The notes beneath the pieces were generated by a model. That model did not search any database, was not told the origin of the DNA, and saw only the letters and a program-made list of their open reading frames with translations. A stretch of 64,000 nt of DNA from Chrysophaeum taylorii. Its lineage: Eukaryota > Sar > Pelagophyceae > Pelagomonadales > Pelagomonadaceae. Of this stretch, positions 42,230 to 51,506 are shown piece after piece. Made by a program: the position numbers and the translations under genes. Numbering within the stretch: position 1 is the first letter of the stretch; the number at the start of each line of letters is the position of its first letter. Location of the stretch: positions 434,001-498,000 of the forward strand of contig JAQMWT010000344.1 of assembly GCA_029834535.1 (NCBI GenBank), written 5' to 3'.

Positions 42230-44150
42230 AGCAGTTGCTGGAGATAGAAGTCATGAAGGCTTGTGCCAAAGACAAGGTATCTGTGCTGCACGTGGTGGAG
42301 GCCGGATCAAAGGTCATGAAGGTGGATACATAGGATTTCTTCATCACGGCAGCAGCATGTTGGAAGGTAGGGTCCAACATAAGAGATTTAATATCGGCAA
42401 CGAGGAGCGAAAGGTGCTTGTACAGTGTGCTGTACGTACCGGCAGGCAGAGCATTGCTGAGCATGTCGCAGCAAAGGTCGTGGCGAAGAGACAAGAGGAA
42501 AGATTCCTGTTGTTTGGTGTGGTTGTTAGCACGAATCAACTCCGGTCGAGTGGGATAGCGTAGTTTCCCGTTGCGAGGGTCGAGTAAGATAATGTTTGCA
42601 TATCCTCGGACGGTGGGCAATGGAGCAAGCATGGAGTGGATTTTAGAGCCGAGTTTGCGGTCACTTCCACGAAGATACCCTATATAGCGACTATGGGATA
42701 AGTGGTGATCTTCCAGAGCAAAATGAGAATCCTTGTAGTCGAAAGAATTGTCGGTGGCCTTGTAGGTAAGGCAGCCAGGCATCACAAGAGAGCATCTGGA
42801 CAAGAGCTTTTGTATGGCAGTGCCATAGGCGGCAGCGGAGCCAACTTGAGGAAGGGCTTGGATGATCCACAAGTAACCCATAAACGGCTCCAAATATATA
42901 GATCTGTCTCTGTCGCGGGGGACGTTGGAGGCAGTAAACGTATACGTGCTTCCAAAAGCGTCAATGGAAGCATGATATTTGGTGGCGGCGTTTTCTATGG
43001 TGAGGTTGCCGTCAGTGTGGTGACCGCCGGTTAGGAAGTAGGTGTTTTGCGATGTTGATGAGGCTGTAAGTAGTAACCTATGTGACGGTTGGTCAGTTTC
43101 GAAAACGGTTATGTAATAGGACACAGGAGTGGGTGAGTTAGTGTGCAATCTGGCAAACACGTTATAGAGGATAGTGAAGGCCTTGACACGCAATGGATTA
43201 GTTGCATGAGGCAGTGGTTGCATGGAGGAGCGTTTGAAACACAGCTGATGATAAGTACACTCGGATTGAACAGAGTGCGTGCGTTGCTCGTCAGCCTGTT
43301 GTGAGTGAAGGCGAAGAAATAACAAATTGAGTGTTTCAAGGTCAGTCATAGTAAGCTGAACAGAACCTGTGCGAGAGTAAGGTGCAAAAGTTTTAGGAAC
43401 GGGGACATATGGAGGATCGGGGAACACGCAGATCCAACCTTTGGTGATATCTTTGGATAGCCAAAGTCGTTTAGGAATGGCTTGTATGTCATCCACGATC
43501 TTAAAGAAGGGGCGTGGGTGCTGGATAGGCCATGAAAGTATGTTGATTGGTCCAGTAGAATACATGCGTGCGATGCAGATCCATCTTTCCCTAGATTGGT
43601 AGTCGCCACATAGGTAGGTCGGGAACCTGTCAACAACATCAACACAGTAATCGAGTGTGGAATAGATGAGATTGGCCACAGTTATGTGGTCTTGATGACG
43701 GTACTTGTGGGGTGGTGTCATCTCAGCCAGTAGTACCAAGGGTTGGAGAAGTTTGATGACAGACAGCATGCTGTCGAACAGAGAGTCGTCGAGCAGGCTG
43801 TGTAAGTCTTCGGTCTTATGCTGCTTTAGTAGATTCCTGTTAGTGCAAGGAGGAGTTATCTCAATAATATCGCAATAAAATTTGCGCCTTTCCTCTGGTG
43901 AGATTTGGTGAAGGTGGTTGATAAAGGCGGGTAAAGATTCAAATAACAATACTGTAGGAAAACGGTGGCGTAACATGCGCACAAGCGTATCATCAGACTC
44001 AACAACAACTTTACATTGATATTTAAGCCTAGGTCATTAGTGGCTTGAGACAGGAACGCTGGGGTTGACAAACCAGAACAAAGTAACATGACAGAGGGTT
44101 TGCGAAGATTGGGCTCTTGTGAGAGAAACACTGGGCGAGAAAGCATTCAT
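42230..44150 (-). other. Unrecognised ~600-residue region between protease and integrase of the copia element
   Basis: Long coding-like sequence with globular composition ('TEDLHSLLDDSLFDSMLSVI', 'DLETLNLLFLRLHSQQADEQ', 'ADIKSLMLDPTFQHAAAVMK'). I recognise no domain. Standard copia elements go from protease directly to integrase. It ends at a copy of the repeated 21-bp motif (42208-42228), just before the integrase. Confidence 0.6.
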
Positions 44151-44499
44151 GTTAATGGTGGAGTGTTTTGCTGGACGAATTTGTTCTGTTTCCGAAGATT
44201 AAGAACCAAAGGGCGAATCCACGGGCGATCTGGTAAAACTCTCTTGAGGAGATAGTTATAATATGCCAGTAGATCCCTGTTTTCGTGGTATCGCTTGAGC
44301 GGAAATGCGAGGGAGCGCAGTTCAAGTTGCTTGTCGCGAGCGATGTTGTAGGTGAGACAGGGGAGAGCAGGCAAGTTAGATGTTACGTAATGTATGGGAA
44401 TACGAACATCTTTGTCTATGCGGCTCGTGACAGCGCTGAGCTTTGGCTCAGATTCGTCTGGTTCCACTCGAGCTTGCTCAGTATAGCGAGATGTCGGAT

Positions 44500-44800
44500 G
44501 TGCACTGGCCTTAGACGTAGAGCGAAGTCAATCTTCACGTAACCGATTTGTGGATGATCTGGTAGTGGGACAACTATGTTACGTGTTAACATCATATGGG
44601 AGGCACGTTGTTGTCCAGTGGCAGTTTGTATAATGATCGGCGCGTATTTGGGATCCAGTGGAATAATATGATTTGGAATCGCATAGTCGTAGCTGGACAT
44701 TAACGATATGGTAGCACAAGAGTCAAAATATAAAAAGGAACAATGTTGGGGAACACTGTTTACCTTCATGTATTTCGTTAGAAGTGCATTTTCCGAATGC
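44500..44800 (-). other. Aspartic-protease-like region of the copia element
   Basis: 'FLYFDSCATISLMSSYDYAI' has the layout of the retropepsin active-site loop (hydrophobic-D-S-x-A-T), followed about 20 residues on by an 'IIIQTATGQQ' strand as in copia proteases. Confidence 0.65.
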
Positions 44801-45181
44801 GGGCGATTAGTGGAGAGACTAGCCGTGAAGAAGTTACCCAGAAATAATAGATTAGTTGGAATGATAATCGGTTGAACAGGTGGTGATGGTTCGTCAGCTT
44901 CATCAGCCATGCCGTACTTCTCATCAAATGATGATAGCGAGGTCTTATCGACGTCCCTTGTGGTTTCGGCTTGTTGTGGTTGGTTAATGGCTGATTGGAC
45001 CTGTGAAGATAACGAGGACAGTAACGCTGGTGGTAACGTCGAGATGGCGGAAGCAGTAAAGAAGTTAGGCACTATATCAGAGGGGTTACCCTGTGTGTTG
45101 GAGACATTCTTGGTATCTGTAGTAGGAGGAGTTGCCTTTGGGGTGGGAGCAGTAGCAACAGTATGATGTTGTGGCTCCACG

Positions 45182-45202
45182 TAGTTTAACGACTTTTCGG
45201 TC
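45182..45202 (-). repeat. Copia internal 21-bp motif, copy A (gag/protease side)
   Basis: TAGTTTAACGAC followed by TTTTCGGTC on the plus strand; on the element strand it encodes TEKSLNY. Confidence 0.85.
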
Positions 45203-47004
45203 GAGGATAGATGAACGTCTACATCATAAATGATGTCTTCTGCGAACATGAGTTGATCGTTTAGACGAAGTAAGTCACCATTGTCCTCAGTAGATGTGGT
45301 TGATAGAATATCGGCGGATTGCAACAGAGTCTCAAATAACTTGGTGATGTTCTGTTGTAGCTGAGCCGTGATATCATTATCTGTCACATGCTTCGTAAGT
45401 TCACTACACTGCTCTTGCAGTGTATTTATGGTGTGCTTCGTTCGGTCCAATAATTTCATATTAGATCGAGAGGACCTGTCGAAAGTGCGAGGGTAAATTG
45501 GACGGTCATGGGACTGTCCAGCAGTTTTCTTGGTGACATAAGAATCACCAGAACGATAATACGATAAGTCGCTGCGAGAGAAAGGCTGGCGAGCATCGTT
45601 AGAGTTACGCAAGCGTCTAGCGTTAAACGTGGAGGATGTTCCAGGTTGAGAAGAAGTAATGGACGCAAGAGCGTTTGCAGTTTGAGTCAGACTTTTGTCT
45701 GATAGATCCAGCGTGTTTGTCAGTAGTAATTTCGGTTTTGGTTGTGGTGTCAATCCTTCAACGTAAGGTTGCCAAGAAACAGGGCGTTCTAAGCGTCTTT
45801 TGTTCGACCCATTTGATACTACATTATATAAGTCTAATGCGTATTCTAAGATATAGCTAGGGTTGGTAGGGTGACACAATCGTTCAGCGTCTGGCACAGG
45901 CCGAGATGAAGATCGAGTTTCATACATATAACACCAATCTACCCAACCACGATCGTAACGATTGTTGCTGGTATTATCGGCATAATGCCGATGTATCTCT
46001 TCATAAATTTTTCTACAAAGAGTACCAAAGTCGAATTGAAGGTCAGTCTCTTCCTGGTTAAGTTGGTAAGAGATTTGCCTAAATGCTAGGACAGCTTCAA
46101 TAAAGACATGGACATACCAGTTAGGATTATAAACAACAGAGTTAAACTGCTGTTTCAGGTAGGACACATCAGTAGTCGTAACAGACTCGTAGTGACTAAA
46201 GGCAATGAGCATAATGGCGCGAGCCTTGTTGGGTAAATAACTTTTGTTATACACCTCATTGATGGCGGGCCAGGCCGCAAGTGCTGGTTTTCCAACACTT
46301 TCAAGATTGAAGTAAGTATGCAAGAATGTAGCATACGTGTTCTGATAAGTGTGCCAGTCAGCAGCAGTTAACGAAAACATGGTAACAGGGGCACGAACAC
46401 GGGTGTCAAAAGCTAATGCTTTCGGGTGCGCGCGATTTAAGATTCGTTCCTCTTCTAAGAAACGAGCATTGATTTCAGGGCGTAATGCCTTGACTTCATT
46501 GTCGTAACAGACAGTAGCTAGCTGAGCTACTTCTGCGTCAGGTAAGTTGGGGAAAGCTTCATTGGTGAAGTGCCATTCCTGATACTCAGGGGGCAATTCA
46601 TCAACAGCTAAATGGAGATCAGCAGCCCTATCGGTCTTCCATTCCAGGAAAACGCGATCGAGAATTTGATTCCGGAGGATCTCGTAGTCCTTGCATGACC
46701 GAGTGTATGCTTCGTACGAGTCGTACTCGAGGAAGGCATCGGCATGACTGGACCGTAATAATTGTTTAATATGTTTGATTTGCAAGGATACCTTGCGGGT
46801 TTGAAGCTGAAATCGATTTCCTTCGTTGAGAAACTCAACTACAGGAGCTTCGAGCTTCAGTATGTCCGCACCTGTGATCGCCTTGGGTGCGGCTCGTGCT
46901 GCGTGTTCTGCCATAGCAGTTGACGGGGAACCTGTGGGTTCAGTCACGCAGTTGACACTGTCTAGACATTCTAAGGGGGTCTGTCTATCGGTGTCTATGT
47001 ACAC
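45190..47004 (-). other. Gag region of the copia element
   Basis: A ~600-residue N-terminal region of the polyprotein rich in aromatic and charged residues ('FLEYDSYEAYTRSCKDYEIL', 'MFSLTAADWHTYQNTYATFL'). It has the capsid-like helical character of copia gag, followed by a Ser/Thr-rich linker. No CCHC zinc knuckle was found by eye. Confidence 0.7.
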
Positions 47005-47422
47005 TCATGCGTTATCGATGGAAAAATGTCTATTTGACAACTGTGCAAGCTGTGAGTCCAGAGTAGTGCCGCTAAGCGTAGTCACTCATGGCAGCTGGTT
47101 ATTTTGGTGCTCTCAAGGAGCTTGGTAAGTGCATTGCCATGGAATGTACGAGTGGACGTACCCAAAATATTCCATAACATGTGTGCAAGAGTACAGGTTA
47201 GCCAACTTACACACACATCAACATTAACATGACAACACGATACTATGAACAGGTGCACACAAGGTTACACGATCACGTGTGCAAAATATGCTATATACAG
47301 CCCAATGGTAATGGCGTTGTATAAACAAGCGTGTTTGCGTGGCGAGGCTGGACTGGCGCGGTAACAGTCCAAAACCCATAGGTTACGTGCACGCGTTAAC
47401 ACATGGTTTCTCAGGGACCCGC

Positions 47423-47436
47423 CTGGGCCCATAACC
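47423..47436 (-). promoter_or_regulatory. Copia primer-binding site matching the initiator-tRNA anticodon arm (half-tRNA priming)
   Basis: Directly next to the 5' LTR, the plus strand reads CTGGGCCCATAACC, identical over 14 nt to the anticodon stem-loop of eukaryotic initiator tRNA-Met. On the element strand it is GGTTATGGGCCCAG, the type of site used by Drosophila copia, which primes from an internal fragment of that tRNA. Confidence 0.88.
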
Positions 47437-47750
47437 TGCAGAGCATTTAGCATGCAGTGGTAAGTCACCTGGGAAACCATCCCGTCTCATCATGAACGTC
47501 TGGAAGTTTTTAATTCGGGGAATGAAAGGTATGTTCCCTATATCCTCAGAACACGACAGGCGGCATCTAGAACTACACGAGAAAGGTTAAGTGTATAGTG
47601 CTACATACCTCGGGACGCGCTAGACCATGATGATGAGCTTGAGCACAAATCAGAGGACTAATTGACTGAGAAGAAAGGAAGAAGAAGGGTAAGGAAGAGA
47701 TCACGTTCTCAACGGAGGGAAAAGGGTAAGAAGCATCAGATTTCTTTGCA
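47437..47750 (-). repeat. Copia LTR (5' LTR in element orientation)
   Basis: 314 bp, TGCAGAGC...TCTTTGCA, followed by the target duplication AGGGT. Confidence 0.95.
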
Positions 47751-47755
47751 AGGGT

Positions 47756-48142
47756 TTTAGAATATAAACAATCCGGCGAAAACTCATTTTGCGGAGAAAA
47801 AGCCGATTCTGTGTTTTTGGGCAGAATTTTCAATCGCCCTCAGGAGCGACGACTCGAAGCGATGCTTGCATCTTTTTGAATACAAGTTTCTACGTGCTGA
47901 CGTGGCGTAAGGAAGCTGCCCAAAGATCCTAAGCCCCTCAATATTAGGCCATGAATCCTTCTCGAGGGCGTTTCTCGGCGCCATCGGCTAGGTTTAATTA
48001 AGACCGTCCCACCGCGGGAAGGTCGGTGTTGATGTTGGCCACGTACCCACCCAATAATCTCGAAACCCGAGTTATTAATAATAACTTATTATTACGCGGG
48101 ACCGAAAGAAATAGGGTAAGGAAGTGATTCGTGTATCAAGGG
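47756..48142. other. Intergenic stretch after the copia element
   Basis: AT-richer DNA with no supported gene, leading into the (TTTA)n tract. Confidence 0.5.
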
Positions 48143-48270
<128 letters not shown>

Positions 48271-48281
48271 GTTTCGTGGTG

Positions 48282-49100
48282 ATGAAAGTATTGTCGCTCG
48301 AGTTGTGCGAAGCCGAGGGGCTCGCCGAGGTGCTGGGACGCGAGATTGGGTGCGATGTGGAGGCGTACGAGCTGTCAATGTCCGAACTCGGACGAAATCG
48401 AGAAGCACGGAGTCGGCGGTTTGACGAGCTTACAATATTGCTCCATTACTGCGAAGGGCGGACACTGCTCGTAGATCGGGACGGCCTCTACAACAGCTGG
48501 TTGTGCGAGCACTGGGGTAACATCGCTCTCGCGCTGAGACGCGTGGCGACGCCCGAAAGCCGGGTCGCAAGCGACGAGGCCATCGCCGAACTCGTTGATT
48601 CGGGGCAGGCGTCGATATGGTCGATACATCGATTGGGACGATTTCTCACCTGGGACGACCAGCCCTCTCAGACGCACCTCGGGCACCTCAAGGCGCTCCG
48701 AGACGACTACTTCCCGCCGTTCGAGCCGACCCCCGACATGCTCGAGTGTCACGGCCAATTTCCCCCCCCGACGGTCTCCTTCAGGCCCAAGCTCGCGCGC
48801 GCCATCGCGCGGAACTTGGCCGTTCCTGTGCTTGCCAACATCACCACCGCGCTCAGAGCTCTGAGCGCAGCGCCCTCGACGACGACGGCGACGCCCGTCG
48901 CACGAATGCTCGACGCGGCCGTCGAGTTTGACCTCGGGGAGGACTACATTGACGTGGGCGCGTTGACGCCCGTCGCCGCCGGCGATGATATCACCGAACG
49001 ACAACAACAACTTATCGACGAGCCTTGCTCTGGCGGCGATGATGCCGTTGTTGTTTTGGCGGCCAATCTCGAGGAGGATGAGGAGGACCACCCTCCGTAA
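48282..49100 (+). CDS. Unknown protein
   Basis: 272 residues from the ATG at 48282 (MKVLSLELCEAEGLAEVLG). No recognised family. The N-terminal half looks globular ('LLHYCEGRTLLVDRDGLYNS', 'SDEAIAELVDSGQASIWSIH'). The C-terminus is Ala/Thr-rich and then acidic, ending EEDEEDHPP. Codon use and GC match the neighbours. The gene begins directly after a long microsatellite, so its promoter region is unusual, and the true N-terminus could lie elsewhere. Confidence 0.6.
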   Translation: MKVLSLELCEAEGLAEVLGREIGCDVEAYELSMSELGRNREARSRRFDELTILLHYCEGRTLLVDRDGLYNSWLCEHWGNIALALRRVATPESRVASDEAIAELVDSGQASIWSIHRLGRFLTWDDQPSQTHLGHLKALRDDYFPPFEPTPDMLECHGQFPPPTVSFRPKLARAIARNLAVPVLANITTALRALSAAPSTTTATPVARMLDAAVEFDLGEDYIDVGALTPVAAGDDITERQQQLIDEPCSGGDDAVVVLAANLEEDEEDHPP

Positions 49101-49226
49101 TGTGTCTGTCCTTCTTCTAACGGAAAATACGGAAATTTAGAGTTTTTGAATGAAAAAAGTGGACTTCTAATGTATGTCATTATTGGACAAGGGAAGTAAG
49201 CGCGAACGCGGACATTGGTGGTTGTT

Positions 49227-50360
49227 ATGGGCTGGGCGTGCTTGAAGTGTACGTTTTTGAACGAGCGCGATGAGTTTCTGTGCTGCGAGATGTGTTCGGC
49301 GGAGAAGCAGGGAGTCGAGGAGGCGCCAGCTCCGAAACGGCAGAAAGTTGTAGGTCCGAAAAAATCGTTGGTCCCGAGCCGCCAGCCGGCGATGGAGGAG
49401 CTGCCCGTGTGCCGCGTCGGGGAGGAAGCGCGGTGTCGCGAGCTGCTCGGCGAGCACGGGGTCGTCGTGATCCGCGGCGCCGTGTCGCGGCGCGACGTCG
49501 AGGAGGCGGAATCGCTCTTCTGGAAGTGGCTGGAAACGCACACGAGCGCCCGGCGCGACGCGCCCGGCTCGCTGACGGCCGAAGTGTGCCGGAACCTGGG
49601 CTACGCCAACACGGGCGTCGTCAACGCGTACTCGATCGGTCATTCGGAGTTTTTGTGGCGGTGTCGCGCTCTGGTCGAGGCGGCGTGGCACACGGTCTGG
49701 GGCAACGTCCCTCTCATCACGTCGTTCGACGGCTGCGGCTTGTGGCCAAATCCCTACATCCGAGGCAAGCCCGGCCCCTTCACCGACGGACGGTGGTACC
49801 ATTTGGATCAAAATTTCAGGAACGACCCTGGCTTCCTCGGGTACCAGGGTCTCCTCAACCTGCTGCCGCAAACGCGCGAAACCGGGTCCACCGTCGTCGT
49901 CCCCGCGAGCCATCGCGATTTCGAGGAGAACTGCCGCCGCGGCAACAAGCCGTTGGACAGAGGCTCCTTCGTTCGGATGCAGTCGGCCGACGACCTCAAG
50001 TACTGCGACGCCCGCGCGCGCCAGGTCGCGCCGCTCGACCCGGGGGACGTCGTCGTCTGGGACGCGCGCGTCGTCCACTGCTCCGCGGGAGTCTCGAAGA
50101 ATTTGCCCCCGACCCATCCGCTCCGCGTCGACAGAAAAAATCGGCCCCTCGCGCGTCTCGTGGCATACATCGCGATGATGCCCCGCGATCGACTCGCGAC
50201 CAAGCCGCGCGCCGCGGCCGAGCGCAAGGCTGCCGTCGCCAAGGGCGCGTCCTCCGGCTGGAACGCGCTCGTCATGCGCACCAGAGGCGACAACAAAAAG
50301 AAAGCTGCGAACTACACCCCGCCGCCCAAGGATGATGATCCTATTTGGCGTCTCGTATAG
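49227..50360 (+). CDS. PhyH-type 2-oxoglutarate/Fe(II) dioxygenase with N-terminal RanBP2 zinc finger
   Basis: ATG at 49227 gives 377 residues. Residues 3-23 form a RanBP2-type finger: W3, C5, C8, N12, C19/C20 and C23. After a basic linker comes a phytanoyl-CoA dioxygenase-like jelly-roll fold ('LLGEHGVVVIRGAVSRRDVE', 'RWYHLDQNF', 'GSTVVVPASHRDFEE', 'DPGDVVVWDARVVHCSAG'). Iron ligands are seen at H192, D194 and H284, with a following Arg (RLVAYIAM) for 2-oxoglutarate. Family members hydroxylate small molecules, lipids or proteins; the substrate is unknown. The RanBP2 finger, known to bind ubiquitin or RNA, suggests a macromolecular partner (inference). The gene is convergent with the next gene, with only 14 bp between stops. 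Confidence 0.85.
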   Translation: MGWACLKCTFLNERDEFLCCEMCSAEKQGVEEAPAPKRQKVVGPKKSLVPSRQPAMEELPVCRVGEEARCRELLGEHGVVVIRGAVSRRDVEEAESLFWKWLETHTSARRDAPGSLTAEVCRNLGYANTGVVNAYSIGHSEFLWRCRALVEAAWHTVWGNVPLITSFDGCGLWPNPYIRGKPGPFTDGRWYHLDQNFRNDPGFLGYQGLLNLLPQTRETGSTVVVPASHRDFEENCRRGNKPLDRGSFVRMQSADDLKYCDARARQVAPLDPGDVVVWDARVVHCSAGVSKNLPPTHPLRVDRKNRPLARLVAYIAMMPRDRLATKPRAAAERKAAVAKGASSGWNALVMRTRGDNKKKAANYTPPPKDDDPIWRLV

Positions 50361-50374
50361 TAGAAGTATTGTTT

Positions 50375-51388
50375 TTAGAGGCGAAGGCGAAGGCGACCGC
50401 GACCGACCGCCGCCACTTGGTAGAAGGCGGCGACGGCGAGGACGTACAAGACGAGGGTGGCGAAGAGAAGGATTCTCGCGATCCTGGGGGCGGTGGCGGG
50501 TACCTCGTTCCACACGAAGATGCCGAAGGCCGCGGTGACGAGCGGGGCGCAGCGCGCGATAGCGAGGGAGACGGCGGTGCCGAGGTCGCGGCCGGCCTCG
50601 AGCGAGAGGAAGATGCCGGCGGCCCAGCACCCCCCCGCAACGAGGCCGCACACGACGGCGTCGCAGCTCGGATTTTCCAAGTCGTCGCAGCACATGGCGG
50701 TCGCGGCGAGGACGCCCGCGGCAAAGGCAAAAACGAATTCTCGAACGTTCGTGGACTCGTCGACGGCGACCGCCTCGTAAAAGAGCGGCCAGACGCTGAA
50801 CAAAAGGCCCGCCGCGACGGCGCTGCGGACACCGCGGAACACGGCACGATCTTCGTCGCCGCCGCCGCCGACGAGAGGCGCGTGTTCGTCGTCCGGCGCC
50901 AACTTGGCGAGGGCGACGTCCAACGCGCGCTTCGAGACCGGGTCGAGCCGCGACTTTGCCGCGGCGTTGCACCAGACGGCGCAGAGCGCGGCGGCAACCC
51001 CCGTCGCGAGCCAGAGGGCGCCGGCGCGCGAATAGTTGTGTTCGACGGCGTAGAGCGCGGGCGTGCCGAGGGCCATCTCGATGCCGAGCGCGACGGGCGC
51101 CGCGACGGCCATCCCGACGTCCTCGAGCGCTCGCAACAGCAGGATCAGGCCCAAGCTCGCGACGAACCCCGCGCACGCGCACAGCGCGGCCCGCGGCGAC
51201 GCGAAAATAAGAGCAGCGTCCAGACCCCCGCACAACGCGAGCCCGGCAAGTCCCAGGCTCGCCCCCGCGAAGAAGGCTGCGAGAAAGACCTTCCAACACG
51301 CCGCCGCGCACAGCTTCCGGAGGTTCGGCCACACCCCCCACACCAACATGCTCGCGAAGCACAGGGACACCGCAATCTCGTGGTCCAT
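50375..51388 (-). CDS. Drug/metabolite-superfamily transporter, ureide-permease-like
   Basis: 337 residues from an ATG at 51388 with about ten hydrophobic spans. The start 'SLCFASMLVWGVWPNLRKLC' and the mid-region 'LLLRALEDVGMAVAAPVALG', followed by 'LGTPALYAVE', resemble ureide permeases and related sugar/nucleobase carriers. A charged loop ('APDDEHAPLVGGGGDED') separates two five-span halves, as in this superfamily. The substrate cannot be inferred. The start lies 118 bp from the UBA3 stop on the same strand. Confidence 0.7.
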   Translation of the reverse strand: MDHEIAVSLCFASMLVWGVWPNLRKLCAAACWKVFLAAFFAGASLGLAGLALCGGLDAALIFASPRAALCACAGFVASLGLILLLRALEDVGMAVAAPVALGIEMALGTPALYAVEHNYSRAGALWLATGVAAALCAVWCNAAAKSRLDPVSKRALDVALAKLAPDDEHAPLVGGGGDEDRAVFRGVRSAVAAGLLFSVWPLFYEAVAVDESTNVREFVFAFAAGVLAATAMCCDDLENPSCDAVVCGLVAGGCWAAGIFLSLEAGRDLGTAVSLAIARCAPLVTAAFGIFVWNEVPATAPRIARILLFATLVLYVLAVAAFYQVAAVGRGRLRLRL

Positions 51389-51506
51389 TTTCGCCGCCTC
51401 AAGAAGAAACGGCGGCGTCGGAAAGTCTCGGTTCCTTCACCACATCGGTCTCGAAAAAGAAGTAAAGAAATCCGAAACGACGTCACGCGATCACTGTACC
51501 ACCATT

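Larger units (their letters stand above)
36388..47750 (-). mobile_element. Large Ty1/copia LTR retrotransposon (11.36 kb) with extra coding regions
   Basis: Bounded by 314-bp direct LTRs with TG...CA ends and a perfect 5-bp target duplication AGGGT (36383-36387 and 47751-47755). Read on the minus strand: LTR, half-tRNA primer site, gag, protease, a long unrecognised region, integrase, reverse transcriptase-RNase H, an extra 3' open frame, polypurine tract (near 36702-36711), LTR. Integrase before RT identifies Ty1/copia. The structure is complete at both ends, but the coding part is interrupted in about five places, so this copy looks dead. The two LTRs differ at about 15 of 314 positions by eye (near 5%), younger than the gypsy element. 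At 11.4 kb it is about twice the usual copia length. Confidence 0.95.

Noticed and set aside
47423-47436. Possible tRNA gene because of the initiator-tRNA-like sequence
   Set aside because: Only the anticodon arm is present, directly at the LTR; it is the retroelement primer site.
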